Below, one piece after another: positions 1 through 7,927 of a stretch of DNA of 64,000 nt. The position numbers and the translations under genes were made by a program. The notes under the pieces were generated by a model that saw only the letters and a program-made list of their open reading frames with translations, made no database searches and was not told the DNA's origin. The stretch covers positions 186,001 to 250,000 of the forward strand of contig NZ_FQWC01000008.1 in assembly GCF_900129555.1 (NCBI RefSeq). The letters are read 5' to 3'. This DNA comes from Flavobacterium defluvii (GTDB lineage: Bacteria; Bacteroidota; Bacteroidia; Flavobacteriales; Flavobacteriaceae). How positions within the stretch are numbered: the first letter of the stretch is position 1; the number at the start of each line of letters is the position of its first letter.

Positions 1-357
1 CAAATAGCGTTTGCCCTTTTCCATTGGCCGTGCCTGTTCCTTAAACGGTACCAAAATATCTTTTTCCATTCCCCAGTCCATAAACGCACCAACATTATTG
101 ATGTAATTTACTCTTAAAAGAGCAAATTCATTCAGTAAAATATAAGGTTCAAGTGTGGTTGCAACGGGACGTTGTTCGTGATCCAAATAAACGAAAACAA
201 CAAGTTCTTCACCTATTTCAAATTCATTTGGGACATATTTGTTTGGTAATAAAACGTCGTGAACCCCGTCTGGATCTTTTTCAGGATTTCCTAAAAAGAG
301 CCCTACTTTTGTATCACGTAATATAGTAAGTGTATTGTATTTTCCTATTTCCAGCAT
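1..357 (-). CDS. CvfB-like S1 RNA-binding protein (3' part missing)
   Basis: The reading frame starts with ATG at 357 and stays open to the window edge, so 119 N-terminal residues are visible. It begins MLEIGKYNTLTILRDTKVGL and contains DVLLPNKYVP and an acidic strand followed by VFVYLD and RPVATT. This is the opening S1-like domain of the CvfB/YitL family of RNA-binding proteins. The second part (…NNVGAFMDWGMEKDILVPF…) looks like the next S1 domain. Full family members are about 280 residues, so more than half lies outside the window. The role of the family is poorly known; an effect on translation or RNA turnover is inference. A TAnnTTTG element lies 46 bases upstream. Confidence 0.8.
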   Translation of the reverse strand, partial: MLEIGKYNTLTILRDTKVGLFLGNPEKDPDGVHDVLLPNKYVPNEFEIGEELVVFVYLDHEQRPVATTLEPYILLNEFALLRVNYINNVGAFMDWGMEKDILVPFKEQARPMEKGKRYL

Positions 358-402
358 TTTTCTTAAGATTCTAATTTGAAAAGCTTCTGAGCTTTTAAAG
401 TG

Positions 403-410
403 CAAATGTA
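403..410 (-). promoter_or_regulatory. -7 element for the CvfB-like gene
   Basis: The minus strand reads TACATTTG, an exact match to the Bacteroidota -7 consensus TAnnTTTG, 46 bases before the start codon. No clear TTG is seen at the -33 distance. Confidence 0.4.
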
Positions 411-462
411 CGAACTTTGAAAATGGTAAACCTAAAAATGTTTTGGATTGAAGCTATAAAAA

Positions 463-490
463 GAAAAAGCGTCCTATTCTGACGCTTTTC
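463..490 (-). terminator. Rho-independent terminator after the DUF2853 gene
   Basis: The arms 463-473 and 481-490 form a hairpin with an AAAAGCGTC/GACGCTTTT core, followed on the minus strand by a T-rich run. It lies 11 bases past the stop of the DUF2853 gene. Confidence 0.75.
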
Positions 491-501
491 CTGTTTCAAT
501 T

Positions 502-843
502 TTACTTATAAACACTTTCTTTTTTAAAGTGAACTGTTAATAAATAATATACAACAGCTCTGTATTTATGTTTGTTAAATTTTCCGTATTTTTCTAATAC
601 TGCATGTATTGCTCCAAATAATTCAGGACTGTCTGGTAAACCTAATTTTTTTACTAAAAAGTTCTTTTTTACTGTTTCCAGTTCTGATTCCTGAGTACCC
701 GCTACAACTGATGCATCATCATTATATATTGCTGGTCCGCAGCCAATTGTAACTTTCGTTAATAAATCCATATTTGGAGTTACTCCACATTTCTCTTTCA
801 AATCAGCCGCATACTTCTTGATTAGTTCATCTCTTTTGCTCAT
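502..843 (-). CDS. DUF2853 family protein
   Basis: A 113-residue soluble protein without signal peptide or membrane segment. It matches the DUF2853 family along its length: MSKRDELIKKYAADLKEKCG at the start, then MDLLTKVTIGCGPAIYN and a helical C-terminal half. The family is small, alpha-helical and of unknown function, so no role is assigned. It sits between menD and the CvfB-like gene on the same strand, but has its own TTG-N20-TAGATTTG promoter and its own terminator, so it is probably a single-gene transcription unit. Confidence 0.8.
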   Translation of the reverse strand: MSKRDELIKKYAADLKEKCGVTPNMDLLTKVTIGCGPAIYNDDASVVAGTQESELETVKKNFLVKKLGLPDSPELFGAIHAVLEKYGKFNKHKYRAVVYYLLTVHFKKESVYK

Positions 844-876
844 AATATATTTAATATTGGTTATTATTTATGCAAC

Positions 877-907
877 CAAATCTAAATAATATTAAAAAGC
901 AAAGCAA
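877..907 (-). promoter_or_regulatory. Promoter of the DUF2853 gene
   Basis: The minus strand shows TTG (905-907), a 20-base spacer, and TAGATTTG (877-884), a good match to the Bacteroidota consensus. The start codon is 34 bases downstream. Confidence 0.6.
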
Positions 908-936
908 AAATTTAACACAATTTAACCTACAAAATA

Positions 937-2601
937 TTATACTAATTCTTTAAAGTATTGTTTTAGAATAACATCATTTTCAACTGTTGGCGTAAAAACT
1001 TCTAATATTGAAGGTGCATCATTAGAATCATACAATTTTACCAGATTCACATTAAGTTCATCCAAATCATTAGCTTTAAAGTAATTACATTGATACATTC
1101 TCGCTAAATGTTCAGCAGTTAATTGATGTGAAGTTTCAAAATAAGTATTAAAAACCGGTTTTTCCTGATGTCCCGGCAAAATTCTAAAAATACCTCCTCC
1201 TCCATTATTAATTAAAATAATTTTGAAATTTTTAGGTATATAAGAATTCCATAAAGCATTACTATCGTACAAAAAACTAATGTCGCCAGTAATAAAAACG
1301 GTTTGTTTATAGCTCGCAACAGCCGCACCAACTGCTGTAGAAGTACTTCCGTCAATTCCGCTTGTTCCTCTGTTGCAGAAAACTTCTATTGAAGGATCAA
1401 TTTCTATTAATTGTGCATAACGAATGGCTGAACTATTACTTATTTGAAGCTGACTGTTTTTAGGAAGCGATTCAATAACTTTTTCGAATACTTTAAAATC
1501 TGAAAATGGGATTTTCTTTAGATATTCCTGTTTTCTGATATTTCTTAGGGCGTAAATTGAATCAATTTTAGCAAAATAATCACTTGCTGTAAATTCTGTT
1601 TTTGGAAGCAGATCTTTAAAGAAATCATTAGGTTCCATCACAAAATGTTTACTTAAAGCATTAAATGTATCATAAGCTCGTAAAGTGTCTATGTGCCAGT
1701 GATGTGCAGGTTTATATTTTCTTAAAAATGCTTTGATACGCTTTGATACGATCATTCCGCCAAAAGTAATTAAAACTTCGGGCTCTAAATCCTGAAAATC
1801 AGCATCATCAAAAGGGGTAATTAAAGAATCAATGCTATTGATAAAACTCGGATGATGTAAGTTTGATGTCGTTTCTGTAAGCACAACAATTGATGGATCG
1901 CCGGCAAAATTTTCCAAGATTTCCTTATCAATTGAATTCACTTCGTTTATTCCGCCAATAAGAATTAATTTTCGTTTAGCCGAATTCCAGATCGAAACAA
2001 ATTCTGCGCTATTTTCAATAATTTTAGCTGGAATTATTTCTTCTGCATGTGTAATTTTTGGCTCCACAGTAAGCTCTGAAACTGTTTCATATAAAGGCTC
2101 TTCAAAAGGTGCATTAATATGTACCGGCCCTTTTTGAGAAATAGCAGTTTCTATGGCTTTATTGATTTTCAAATCATTTTCTGCAGAAGCTTCTTCGGTT
2201 AAATTTGCATTGTAAACCGAGTGATTTAAAAATACATTTTCCTGTCGAATGGTTTGTCCGTCGCCAATATCGATTTTATTTTGCGGACGATCGGCCGAAA
2301 TTACAATTAATGGAATCTGGCTGTAAAATGCCTCGGCAACTGCCGGATAATAATTCAACAAAGCTGATCCTGATGTACATACAACAGCAGTTGGTTTTTG
2401 GGTCTGCTGAGCAATTCCCAATGCAAAAAATGCCGCACAGCGTTCATCGGCAATACTGTAACATTTAAAATTTGGATTTTGGGCGAAACCAATCGTTAAA
2501 GGTGCATTTCGCGAACCCGGAGAAATTATTATATTGTGAATTCCTTTTGCTGAACAAATCTCGATAATGCTTTGTGCAAGCGCTATTTTGGGGTAAATCA
2601 T
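937..2601 (-). CDS. menD: Menaquinone synthesis enzyme MenD
   Basis: A 554-residue thiamine-diphosphate enzyme: 2-succinyl-5-enolpyruvyl-6-hydroxy-3-cyclohexene-1-carboxylate synthase, which joins isochorismate and 2-oxoglutarate on the way to menaquinone. The N-terminal pyrimidine-binding domain has SPGSRNAPLTIGF and ADERCAAFFALGIA with the expected catalytic Glu. The C-terminal pyrophosphate domain has GTSGIDGSTSTAVG and the GDISFLYDSNALWN cofactor motif, then a glycine-rich NNGGGGIFRILPG segment. Length fits the family. Start ATG is well supported by a TAACTTTG element 60 bases upstream. Acts in the cytosol. The rest of the men pathway is not in this window. Confidence 0.95.
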   Translation of the reverse strand: MIYPKIALAQSIIEICSAKGIHNIIISPGSRNAPLTIGFAQNPNFKCYSIADERCAAFFALGIAQQTQKPTAVVCTSGSALLNYYPAVAEAFYSQIPLIVISADRPQNKIDIGDGQTIRQENVFLNHSVYNANLTEEASAENDLKINKAIETAISQKGPVHINAPFEEPLYETVSELTVEPKITHAEEIIPAKIIENSAEFVSIWNSAKRKLILIGGINEVNSIDKEILENFAGDPSIVVLTETTSNLHHPSFINSIDSLITPFDDADFQDLEPEVLITFGGMIVSKRIKAFLRKYKPAHHWHIDTLRAYDTFNALSKHFVMEPNDFFKDLLPKTEFTASDYFAKIDSIYALRNIRKQEYLKKIPFSDFKVFEKVIESLPKNSQLQISNSSAIRYAQLIEIDPSIEVFCNRGTSGIDGSTSTAVGAAVASYKQTVFITGDISFLYDSNALWNSYIPKNFKIILINNGGGGIFRILPGHQEKPVFNTYFETSHQLTAEHLARMYQCNYFKANDLDELNVNLVKLYDSNDAPSILEVFTPTVENDVILKQYFKELV

Positions 2602-2660
2602 TCTAAAACGGTGTATATTTTTTGAAGAAAATTGTCACTTAAAATTTTCTTTTGCGAATA

Positions 2661-2668
2661 CAAAGTTA
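2661..2668 (-). promoter_or_regulatory. -7 element of menD
   Basis: The minus strand reads TAACTTTG, an exact TAnnTTTG match, 60 bases before the menD start. The -33 region shows GTTAA rather than a clean TTG. Confidence 0.45.
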
Positions 2669-2734
2669 CAAACTTCGCGCTTGATTTAACTTATATATTA
2701 GGAAGATATTAAGACTGTTTTTAGAAAAAGGGAA

Positions 2735-2742
2735 TATATTTG
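2735..2742 (+). promoter_or_regulatory. -7 element of the thioredoxin-like gene
   Basis: TATATTTG matches TAnnTTTG and lies 36 bases before the start codon. It is divergent from the menD element 67 bases away. No clean TTG at -33. Confidence 0.45.
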
Positions 2743-2778
2743 TAAAACGGAATTTTCTTTCATTAAAATAAACTCTTT

Positions 2779-3954
2779 ATGCGTTTCTTACATTTGCTTT
2801 TGCTATTTGTTTTTTTACAAACAGCAAGATCTCAAAATCAATTTACTACAGACGGAATATCATACAAAACTGCATTAGAAAATGCTAAAACCGATAATAA
2901 ACCTGTTTTTGTAATGCTTTACGCAGACTGGTGTCCGCATTGTAATTTGATGAAAAAAGAAGTTTTCAGCGATCCGAAAGTAATGGATTTTTTGAATAAA
3001 AATTATGTATGCGTTTGGAAAAATGTTGAAAAAGAAGAAGGTATTGCGCTTAAAAATAAATTTAAAACTACTTCTCTCCCTGCTTTTTTATTTCTGGATT
3101 CAAATGAAACGCTTTTATATGCTTTAAAAGGTGAAATGAAAACCGCTGATTTTTTAGCCGAAGCCAATTATGCTTTAAATCCAAAATTTCAGCTTCCGTA
3201 TTTACAAAAACAATTTTTAGCAGATCCGGGTAATTCTGATACGTTTTTTGCATATTTAAACACATTAAAAAAAGGAAAAGACAGAACCGAATTGTCGATT
3301 CCTACTCATATTTATCTACAAACGCAATCTGATGCTCAATTGATAAGCGAAACAAACTGGCGCGTTATTGCGAATGGCGTTACGGATATTAATTCACGGG
3401 AATTTCAATTTGTTTTAAAACATCAAAAAGAATTTGCAGCTGTGGCTTCTCAAAATCGTGTTGATCGAAAAATCGAAAATATTGTAAATGAATTACTTCG
3501 CCCGCTTGTTGATAATCTGGATACAGTAAATTATTATAAGCAGAGAGAAGTTGCAAAATCAATCCGATTACAAAAAACAGATTCTCTAGTTTTTAAATTT
3601 GATCTAACGCTTGCTGAACGAACCGAAAAATGGGATTTTTATAAAAAAGTTACGCTTGAAGATACTGAAAAACTGGTTTGGAATGATGCCAGCTTTTTAA
3701 AAGACATCGGACAAACTTATTTAAAACATATTAATGATCCTGAAAGCCTTAAAAAATCAATTTTGTGGGTTAAGCATTCTTTAGAAATTAGTGATTCATA
3801 TGACGGAAACTTACTTATTTCAAGGCTTTATAATAAATTAAAAGACAAAAAATCGGCTTTAAAATATGCTAAAGACGCTAAAGCGATTGGTAAAGAAATG
3901 GGCTGGAATACCAAAGATGTTGATACTTTGCTCGCTGAATTAAATTCTAAATAA
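2779..3954 (+). CDS. Secreted thioredoxin-fold protein
   Basis: A 391-residue protein with an N-terminal signal peptide (about residues 1-18, MRFLHLLLLFVFLQTARS). A thioredoxin domain follows at about 25-150, with the redox motif ADWCPHC at 49-55 and the cis-proline segment TTSLPAFLFL. The C-terminal 240 residues are helical and end in a TPR-like stretch (ALKYAKDAKAIGKEM). The architecture suggests a periplasmic disulfide reductase or isomerase of the DsbD-gamma/Thioredoxin_7 type; the partner is unknown. The CxxC motif is intact, so activity is likely. It stands alone between menD (divergent) and an acetyltransferase. Confidence 0.75.
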   Translation: MRFLHLLLLFVFLQTARSQNQFTTDGISYKTALENAKTDNKPVFVMLYADWCPHCNLMKKEVFSDPKVMDFLNKNYVCVWKNVEKEEGIALKNKFKTTSLPAFLFLDSNETLLYALKGEMKTADFLAEANYALNPKFQLPYLQKQFLADPGNSDTFFAYLNTLKKGKDRTELSIPTHIYLQTQSDAQLISETNWRVIANGVTDINSREFQFVLKHQKEFAAVASQNRVDRKIENIVNELLRPLVDNLDTVNYYKQREVAKSIRLQKTDSLVFKFDLTLAERTEKWDFYKKVTLEDTEKLVWNDASFLKDIGQTYLKHINDPESLKKSILWVKHSLEISDSYDGNLLISRLYNKLKDKKSALKYAKDAKAIGKEMGWNTKDVDTLLAELNSK

Positions 3955-3971
3955 ACTTAAAAATTATTATT

Positions 3972-4019
3972 GGCCACGAATTCACAAATTATTCTAATTA
4001 AAATTCGTGAATTTGCGGC
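3972..4019. repeat. Imperfect intergenic inverted repeat
   Basis: Arms GGCCACGAATTCACAAATT and AAATTCGTGAATTTGCGGC face each other across 10 bases. The same CACGAATT/AATTCGTG pairing is seen at 60480-60529, so it looks like a dispersed element. It fills the space before the true start of the acetyltransferase. Confidence 0.5.
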
Positions 4020-4035
4020 AAAAAACAACAAAACC

Positions 4036-4533
4036 ATGAACCTAAAACTTAGACCGGCAACTACAAAGGATTTAGAAAAAATTCTTGAAATTGTAAATCA
4101 TTCTATTTTAAATACAACTGCAAATTATAGTTATGATATTCAAACTCTTGAAGTGCAAACAAAATGGTTTGAAGATAAAAAAGCTAAAAACCTGCCTATT
4201 GTAGTTGCCGATTTAGACGGCGAAGTTGTAGGTTTTGGAAGTTACGGTCAGTTTCGGGAAAAGATTGGATATCAATATACTGTAGAACATTCTGTTTATG
4301 TAGTAGATCATGTTATTGGAAAAGGTATTGGATCAAAATTATTAACAGAACTGATTCGTTTAGCAAAAGAACAAGGTTATCACGTTATGATTGGTGCAAT
4401 TGATGCTGATAATGCCGGAAGCATTGCCTTTCATGAAAAATTTGGTTTTGTATCAACCGGAACAATACGTGAAGTTGGTTATAAATTTGACCACTGGCTC
4501 GATTTAGTATTTATGCAGTTGATATTGGTATAG
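4036..4533 (+). CDS. GNAT acetyltransferase of the Pat/MnaT type
   Basis: A 165-residue acyl-CoA N-acyltransferase. The acetyl-CoA loop is VIGKGIGSKLL (motif A, Q/RxxGxG/A type). The signature HVMIGAIDADNAGSIAFHEKFGF and GTIREVGYKFDHWLDLVFMQ are typical of the phosphinothricin/methionine N-acetyltransferase group. The frame is open further upstream to a TTG at 3970, but that part is an intergenic inverted repeat, and family homology starts at MNLKLRPA, so ATG 4036 is chosen. The likely substrate is a free amino acid or a toxic analogue; this is inferred from the family. Cytosolic, with no operon partner. Confidence 0.8.
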   Translation: MNLKLRPATTKDLEKILEIVNHSILNTTANYSYDIQTLEVQTKWFEDKKAKNLPIVVADLDGEVVGFGSYGQFREKIGYQYTVEHSVYVVDHVIGKGIGSKLLTELIRLAKEQGYHVMIGAIDADNAGSIAFHEKFGFVSTGTIREVGYKFDHWLDLVFMQLILV

Positions 4534-4681
4534 ATAGCACGTGGATTTTGCGGATTGGCTATTGCATAAGCATGGATTATTACAGATTCTATATTTGTTT
4601 TGTTATTATTTCGCCGAAGGCAAAATGACAGGACTTTGAGAAAAACCTTTATTACTCTGTAACTTTGTCTTTTTGTACCTT

Positions 4682-4727
4682 AAAAAAATCCCCAAATTTG
4701 AAATAATCAAATTTGGGGATTTTTTTT
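4682..4727. terminator. Bidirectional terminator
   Basis: A strong hairpin, ATCCCCAAATTTGA/TCAAATTTGGGGAT, has A runs before it and T runs after it. It sits between the convergent acetyltransferase and glutathione peroxidase genes. Confidence 0.85.
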
Positions 4728-4741
4728 ACTAAAATAACTAA

Positions 4742-5329
4742 TTAGCTTTTAATCCAGTTAATTACCTCAGGATCTGTTGGCAGCGTTCTTGGTTTAATCA
4801 CTTTTACCAATTCACCTTTTTCATTAATTAGATATTTTTGAAAATTCCACTCAACTTCAGAATCTTGTAAACCATTTCTCGATTTCTCGGTAAGGAACTT
4901 ATACACTTCGCACATATCACTCCCTTTTACAGAAACTTTGTTCATCATTGGAAAAGTTACACCGTAATTCTGCTGGCAGAAAGTTTCTATTTCTTTATTT
5001 GTTCCAGGTTCCTGAGAAGCAAAATTATTTGCAGGGAAACCAACAATTACAAATCCTTTGTCTTTATATTCTTTGTAAATAGCTTCAAGATCTTTGTATT
5101 GAGGCGTCAATCCGCATTTTGATGCTGTGTTTACAATCATGATTTTTTTACCTTTTAAAGATGCAAAATCAAAAGTATCTCCTGATAAATCTTCAACCTT
5201 AAACTGATAAATTGTTTCTTTTGCCATAGCTTTATCTGATTTAGATAATTTATTAGTGCTTTTTTGAGCCTGAGTCTGCGTGCTTAAAAAAAATATGGCA
5301 CTGCAAGCTATAAATAGTATTTTTTTCAT
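4742..5329 (-). CDS. Secreted glutathione peroxidase
   Basis: A 195-residue thiol peroxidase that reduces hydrogen peroxide and organic peroxides. It has an N-terminal signal peptide (residues 1-22, ending TQTQAQ). The catalytic motif NTASKCGLTPQY carries the peroxidatic Cys at residue 72. The second motif reads FPANNFASQEPGT and the third WNFQKYLI. The family usually has an FPCNQF motif; here it is FPANNF, so the usual resolving-type Cys in that motif is absent, but another Cys follows in ETFCQQNYG. Export implies periplasmic peroxide defence. Single-gene unit ending at a bidirectional terminator. Confidence 0.85.
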   Translation of the reverse strand: MKKILFIACSAIFFLSTQTQAQKSTNKLSKSDKAMAKETIYQFKVEDLSGDTFDFASLKGKKIMIVNTASKCGLTPQYKDLEAIYKEYKDKGFVIVGFPANNFASQEPGTNKEIETFCQQNYGVTFPMMNKVSVKGSDMCEVYKFLTEKSRNGLQDSEVEWNFQKYLINEKGELVKVIKPRTLPTDPEVINWIKS

Positions 5330-5410
5330 TGTATATTTTTTTATAAAATTAATTAAAATCTGTTTTGCAGAATGTTTTTGTGTGCTTTATTTTTATTAAA
5401 TATAAGTTAA

Positions 5411-5450
5411 ATAAAAAATGAAGCCCGGCGTTAATCAGGCGCCGGGCTTC
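5411..5450 (-). terminator. GC-rich hairpin, terminator on the minus strand
   Basis: A perfect 11-bp stem (GAAGCCCGGCG, 5420-5430, with 5440-5450) and a 9-base loop. On the minus strand it is followed by CATTTTTTATTT. It ends a transcript that must begin inside this intergenic region, since the glutathione peroxidase gene starts after it. Confidence 0.6.
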
Positions 5451-5682
5451 CCCCCATACAAACAAATCAAACCATGAATTAATTGTTTCTCTTATATATT
5501 TTAAATTATAGTTGATGCCCCGGTTATATTGAAAATCTTTTTTAATATTAATCTCACTAATTCAGTTATCAATGGCTTTTAGTAAGTGGAAATTTCAGTT
5601 CGTAAATGTTAGATTACCATTAATTTTAAAATTTTCGACTGGAAGTCCGAAGACATCAACTATTCAATATCTTATCCGTTTT

Positions 5683-5811
5683 TTATTTTAATTTCAATTC
5701 AAATTTATTTTGAACAATTTCTTTTTTAAAATCATTATTGCTAAAATGTATCAGCGATAAAACAGTTGTTAAACCCACAATTAATATTTTAATTTTATTT
5801 ATCCACATCAT
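5683..5811 (-). CDS. Possible 42-residue membrane peptide
   Basis: An ATG-ATG start at 5811 opens a 42-codon frame. The protein begins MMWINKIKILIVGLTTVLSL, a basic start and one hydrophobic segment, and ends in a charged tail. It lies upstream of the GC-rich terminator at 5411-5450 on the same strand, which is consistent with a short transcript. No family is recognised and AT-rich DNA can produce such frames by chance. No clear TAnnTTTG element was seen just upstream. Weakly supported. Confidence 0.25.
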   Translation of the reverse strand: MMWINKIKILIVGLTTVLSLIHFSNNDFKKEIVQNKFELKLK

Positions 5812-6055
5812 ATTTTATAACTTTAAAACTTCAGTTTATGAACCCTGAAAAAGTTTTTAATTTCCGTTTTCATTTCTTATAGGCATATACGTAACAGGTT
5901 TGCTTTTGGATTTAAAAAAAGTAAAAAAAATTGCACTTTTTTTCTTAATTGTGGTTAAAACCCTTATTTTTCTAAGGTTAAGACTACTAAAAAAAATATT
6001 ATTTTTCACAAAAAAATGAATTATCTTTATCTCAGGTTATAAAAAAAAGTATTTA

Positions 6056-6063
6056 TAAATTTG
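6056..6063 (+). promoter_or_regulatory. -7 element of the sigma factor gene
   Basis: TAAATTTG matches TAnnTTTG and lies 26 bases before the start codon. A GTTA at about -33 replaces the usual TTG. Confidence 0.4.
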
Positions 6064-6088
6064 TCTAAGCTTTAAAAATCCTAAATCT

Positions 6089-6619
6089 ATGAGTCAAGAA
6101 GAATTGTTAGTTTTAATTTACAAAAAAGACGAAAGGGCTTTTACATATTTGTATGATATGTACTCAAAAAGTTTGTTTTCTGTCATTAATGTTTTAATCA
6201 AAAATCGTGAAGAAGCCGAAGACGTTTTGCAGGAAGTTTTTGTAAAAATCTGGAAAAATGTCGATTCTTATAACGAAAGTAAAGGCCGTTTTTATACCTG
6301 GATCCTTAATATTGCAAGGAATACTTCGATTGACAAACTGAGATCTAAAAATTATAATAACAGTCAAAAAAACCTTTCTTCAGATAATTTCGTAAATCTG
6401 TTAGATGACAGTAATAAATTAACTAATCGAATAGATACAATTGGTATTCAGGAATTCGTTAAAAAACTGAAACCAAAATGTATAGAGATTATAGATTTAT
6501 TATTTTTCAAAGGATATACCCAGCAGGAAGCTTCGGAAGAATTAGCGCTGCCATTGGGGACCATCAAAACACAAAACAGAAACTGTATTAACGATTTAAG
6601 AAATTATTTAAAAATATAA
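6089..6619 (+). CDS. ECF RNA polymerase sigma factor
   Basis: A 176-residue group IV sigma factor. Region 2 runs from about 10 to 80 (AFTYLYDMYSKSLF, then EEAEDVLQEVFVKIWKNVDSY and FYTWILNIARNTSIDKLR). Region 4 runs from about 120 to 175 (KPKCIEIIDLLFFKGYTQQEASEELALPLGTIKTQ, a helix-turn-helix). There is no extra C-terminal domain. The stop codon overlaps the start of the next gene (TAATG), an anti-sigma factor with an RskA-type C-terminal domain, so the two are translationally coupled and form a regulatory pair. Target promoters are unknown. Confidence 0.9.
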   Translation: MSQEELLVLIYKKDERAFTYLYDMYSKSLFSVINVLIKNREEAEDVLQEVFVKIWKNVDSYNESKGRFYTWILNIARNTSIDKLRSKNYNNSQKNLSSDNFVNLLDDSNKLTNRIDTIGIQEFVKKLKPKCIEIIDLLFFKGYTQQEASEELALPLGTIKTQNRNCINDLRNYLKI

Positions 6620-7407
6620 TGGAAGCACAAGAATACATAGAATCAGGAATTCTGGAACTTTATGTTTACGGCTTATTGACCGAAAAAGAGAATCTGGAAA
6701 TTGCCGAACTGGCAAAAAATAACAAAGAAGTTGACGACGAAATTATTGCTATAGAAAGAGCAATTGTGGCTTTATCATCTAGTTTTGCTCCATTTCACTC
6801 TGTAGAAAACTTCGAAAAAATTAAAGCTCGTCTAGAACTTAAACATGGCAAAGTAGTCGATTTAAAACCTGCATCAAACTGGACACAGTATGTTGGATGG
6901 GCAGCTGCTGTATTATTGTTGCTAGGTTTTGGATATCAAACATTAGAATTAACTAAAACAAAAGAAGTAATCTCTAATGTTGGTAATGAAAAGAATAAAA
7001 TCGAAAGAGAATATGCATTCTTAGATCAACAAAATAAACAAACGGAGAAAAACTTGAGCATTGTTAGAGATATTAAAAACACCGGAGTAACACTTGGCGG
7101 TCAGGCAGTTTCTCCTACTTCTTTTGCAAAAGTGTACTGGAATAAAGAAACAAAAACTACTTATATAGATGCTGCAGGTTTACCAGCACCACCAAAAGGA
7201 AAAGTGTATCAGGTTTGGTCTTTAAAATTAAGCCCGGTTCTTACGCCTACAAGTATAGGTTTACTGGATAATTTTGAAGCAAATAAGCAAAAAATCTTTG
7301 CTGTAAGTCAGACAGATTCTGCAGAAGCATTTGGAATTACTCTTGAGCCAGCCGGAGGAAGCCCAACACCTACAATGGAACAATTATATACTTTAGGAAA
7401 AGTGTAA
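6619..7407 (+). CDS. Anti-sigma factor, RskA type
   Basis: A 262-residue single-span membrane protein. The cytoplasmic part (1-90) begins with a short zinc-finger-like anti-sigma helix region (YIESGILELYVYGLLTEKE), without the full HxxxCxxC motif. One membrane helix at about 92-112 (YVGWAAAVLLLLGFGY) and a coiled region follow. The C-terminal periplasmic domain (about 165-262) has AKVYWNKETKTTYIDAAGLP, PPKGKVYQVWSLK and FGITLEPAGGSPTPT, the anti-sigma-K factor RskA pattern. It should hold the upstream sigma factor at the membrane until an envelope signal frees it. A terminator follows directly. Confidence 0.85.
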   Translation: MEAQEYIESGILELYVYGLLTEKENLEIAELAKNNKEVDDEIIAIERAIVALSSSFAPFHSVENFEKIKARLELKHGKVVDLKPASNWTQYVGWAAAVLLLLGFGYQTLELTKTKEVISNVGNEKNKIEREYAFLDQQNKQTEKNLSIVRDIKNTGVTLGGQAVSPTSFAKVYWNKETKTTYIDAAGLPAPPKGKVYQVWSLKLSPVLTPTSIGLLDNFEANKQKIFAVSQTDSAEAFGITLEPAGGSPTPTMEQLYTLGKV

Positions 7408-7430
7408 AAACTAAAAAATTTATAAATAGA

Positions 7431-7466
7431 AGCGCATATTAATTACTTTTAATATGCGCTTTTTTA
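7431..7466 (+). terminator. Terminator of the sigma/anti-sigma operon
   Basis: Arms 7431-7442 (AGCGCATATTAA) and 7449-7460 are followed by TTTTTATTTT. It begins 23 bases after the anti-sigma stop. Confidence 0.8.
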
Positions 7467-7493
7467 TTTTACTAAAAATCAACATTATAGATT

Positions 7494-7880
7494 ATGAACG
7501 GTATTTTACTTTTGAGAATTGCTACAGCAATTATTTTACTTACCCATTCTGTTTTTGGCATGTTTAATAACGGAATAAACGATTTTGGAAATTTGTATTT
7601 AAATCAAATTGGCTTCGCTCCTTTTGGCGTTTTCCTGGCATGGTCCATTAAGATTTCGCATGTGGTTGCGGCTATATTATTGCTTTTAAATAAATATGTA
7701 AAACCCGCAGGCTTTGTAACTATTTTTATTTTAGTAATGGGTATTGTCCTGGTTCATTTTCAGGAAGGCTGGTTTGTTGTAGGAGGCGGCAGAAACGGTG
7801 TCGAATATAACTTTTTGTTGATTTGTGTTCTTCTGGCAATTATGTACCCAAATGGTTTCAAAATTGGATCTTCAGCATAA
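7494..7880 (+). CDS. DoxX-family membrane protein
   Basis: A 128-residue protein with four hydrophobic segments (about 5-22, 45-65, 70-88 and 105-122). It begins LLLRIATAIILLTHSVFGMF and carries the DoxX-like GGGRNGVEYNFLLI before the last helix. DoxX-like proteins are small membrane proteins, in some species tied to quinone-linked electron transfer or oxidative stress; no specific role can be assigned here. It is flanked by terminators on both sides, so it is a monocistronic unit. Confidence 0.75.
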   Translation: MNGILLLRIATAIILLTHSVFGMFNNGINDFGNLYLNQIGFAPFGVFLAWSIKISHVVAAILLLLNKYVKPAGFVTIFILVMGIVLVHFQEGWFVVGGGRNGVEYNFLLICVLLAIMYPNGFKIGSSA

Positions 7881-7881
7881 A

Positions 7882-7912
7882 AAAAGGTTCAGCTTAACTA
7901 CTGAACCTTTTC
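7882..7912. terminator. Bidirectional terminator
   Basis: A perfect 11-bp stem (AAAAGGTTCAG, 7882-7892, with 7901-7911) lies between the convergent DoxX and ccsBA genes. Confidence 0.85.
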
Positions 7913-7927
7913 TTATATCTTAAAAAA

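Larger units (their letters stand above)
5330..6088. other. Long intergenic region (759 bp)
   Basis: Very AT-rich. It contains a GC-rich hairpin (5411-5450) that reads as a terminator on the minus strand, one possible short minus-strand frame (5683-5811), and a -7 element for the downstream sigma factor gene (6056-6063). Nothing else recognisable was found. Confidence 0.5.

Noticed and set aside
2205..2468. Plus-strand open frame inside menD
   Set aside because: A shadow of the conserved menD coding frame; no start context and composition of an opposite strand.
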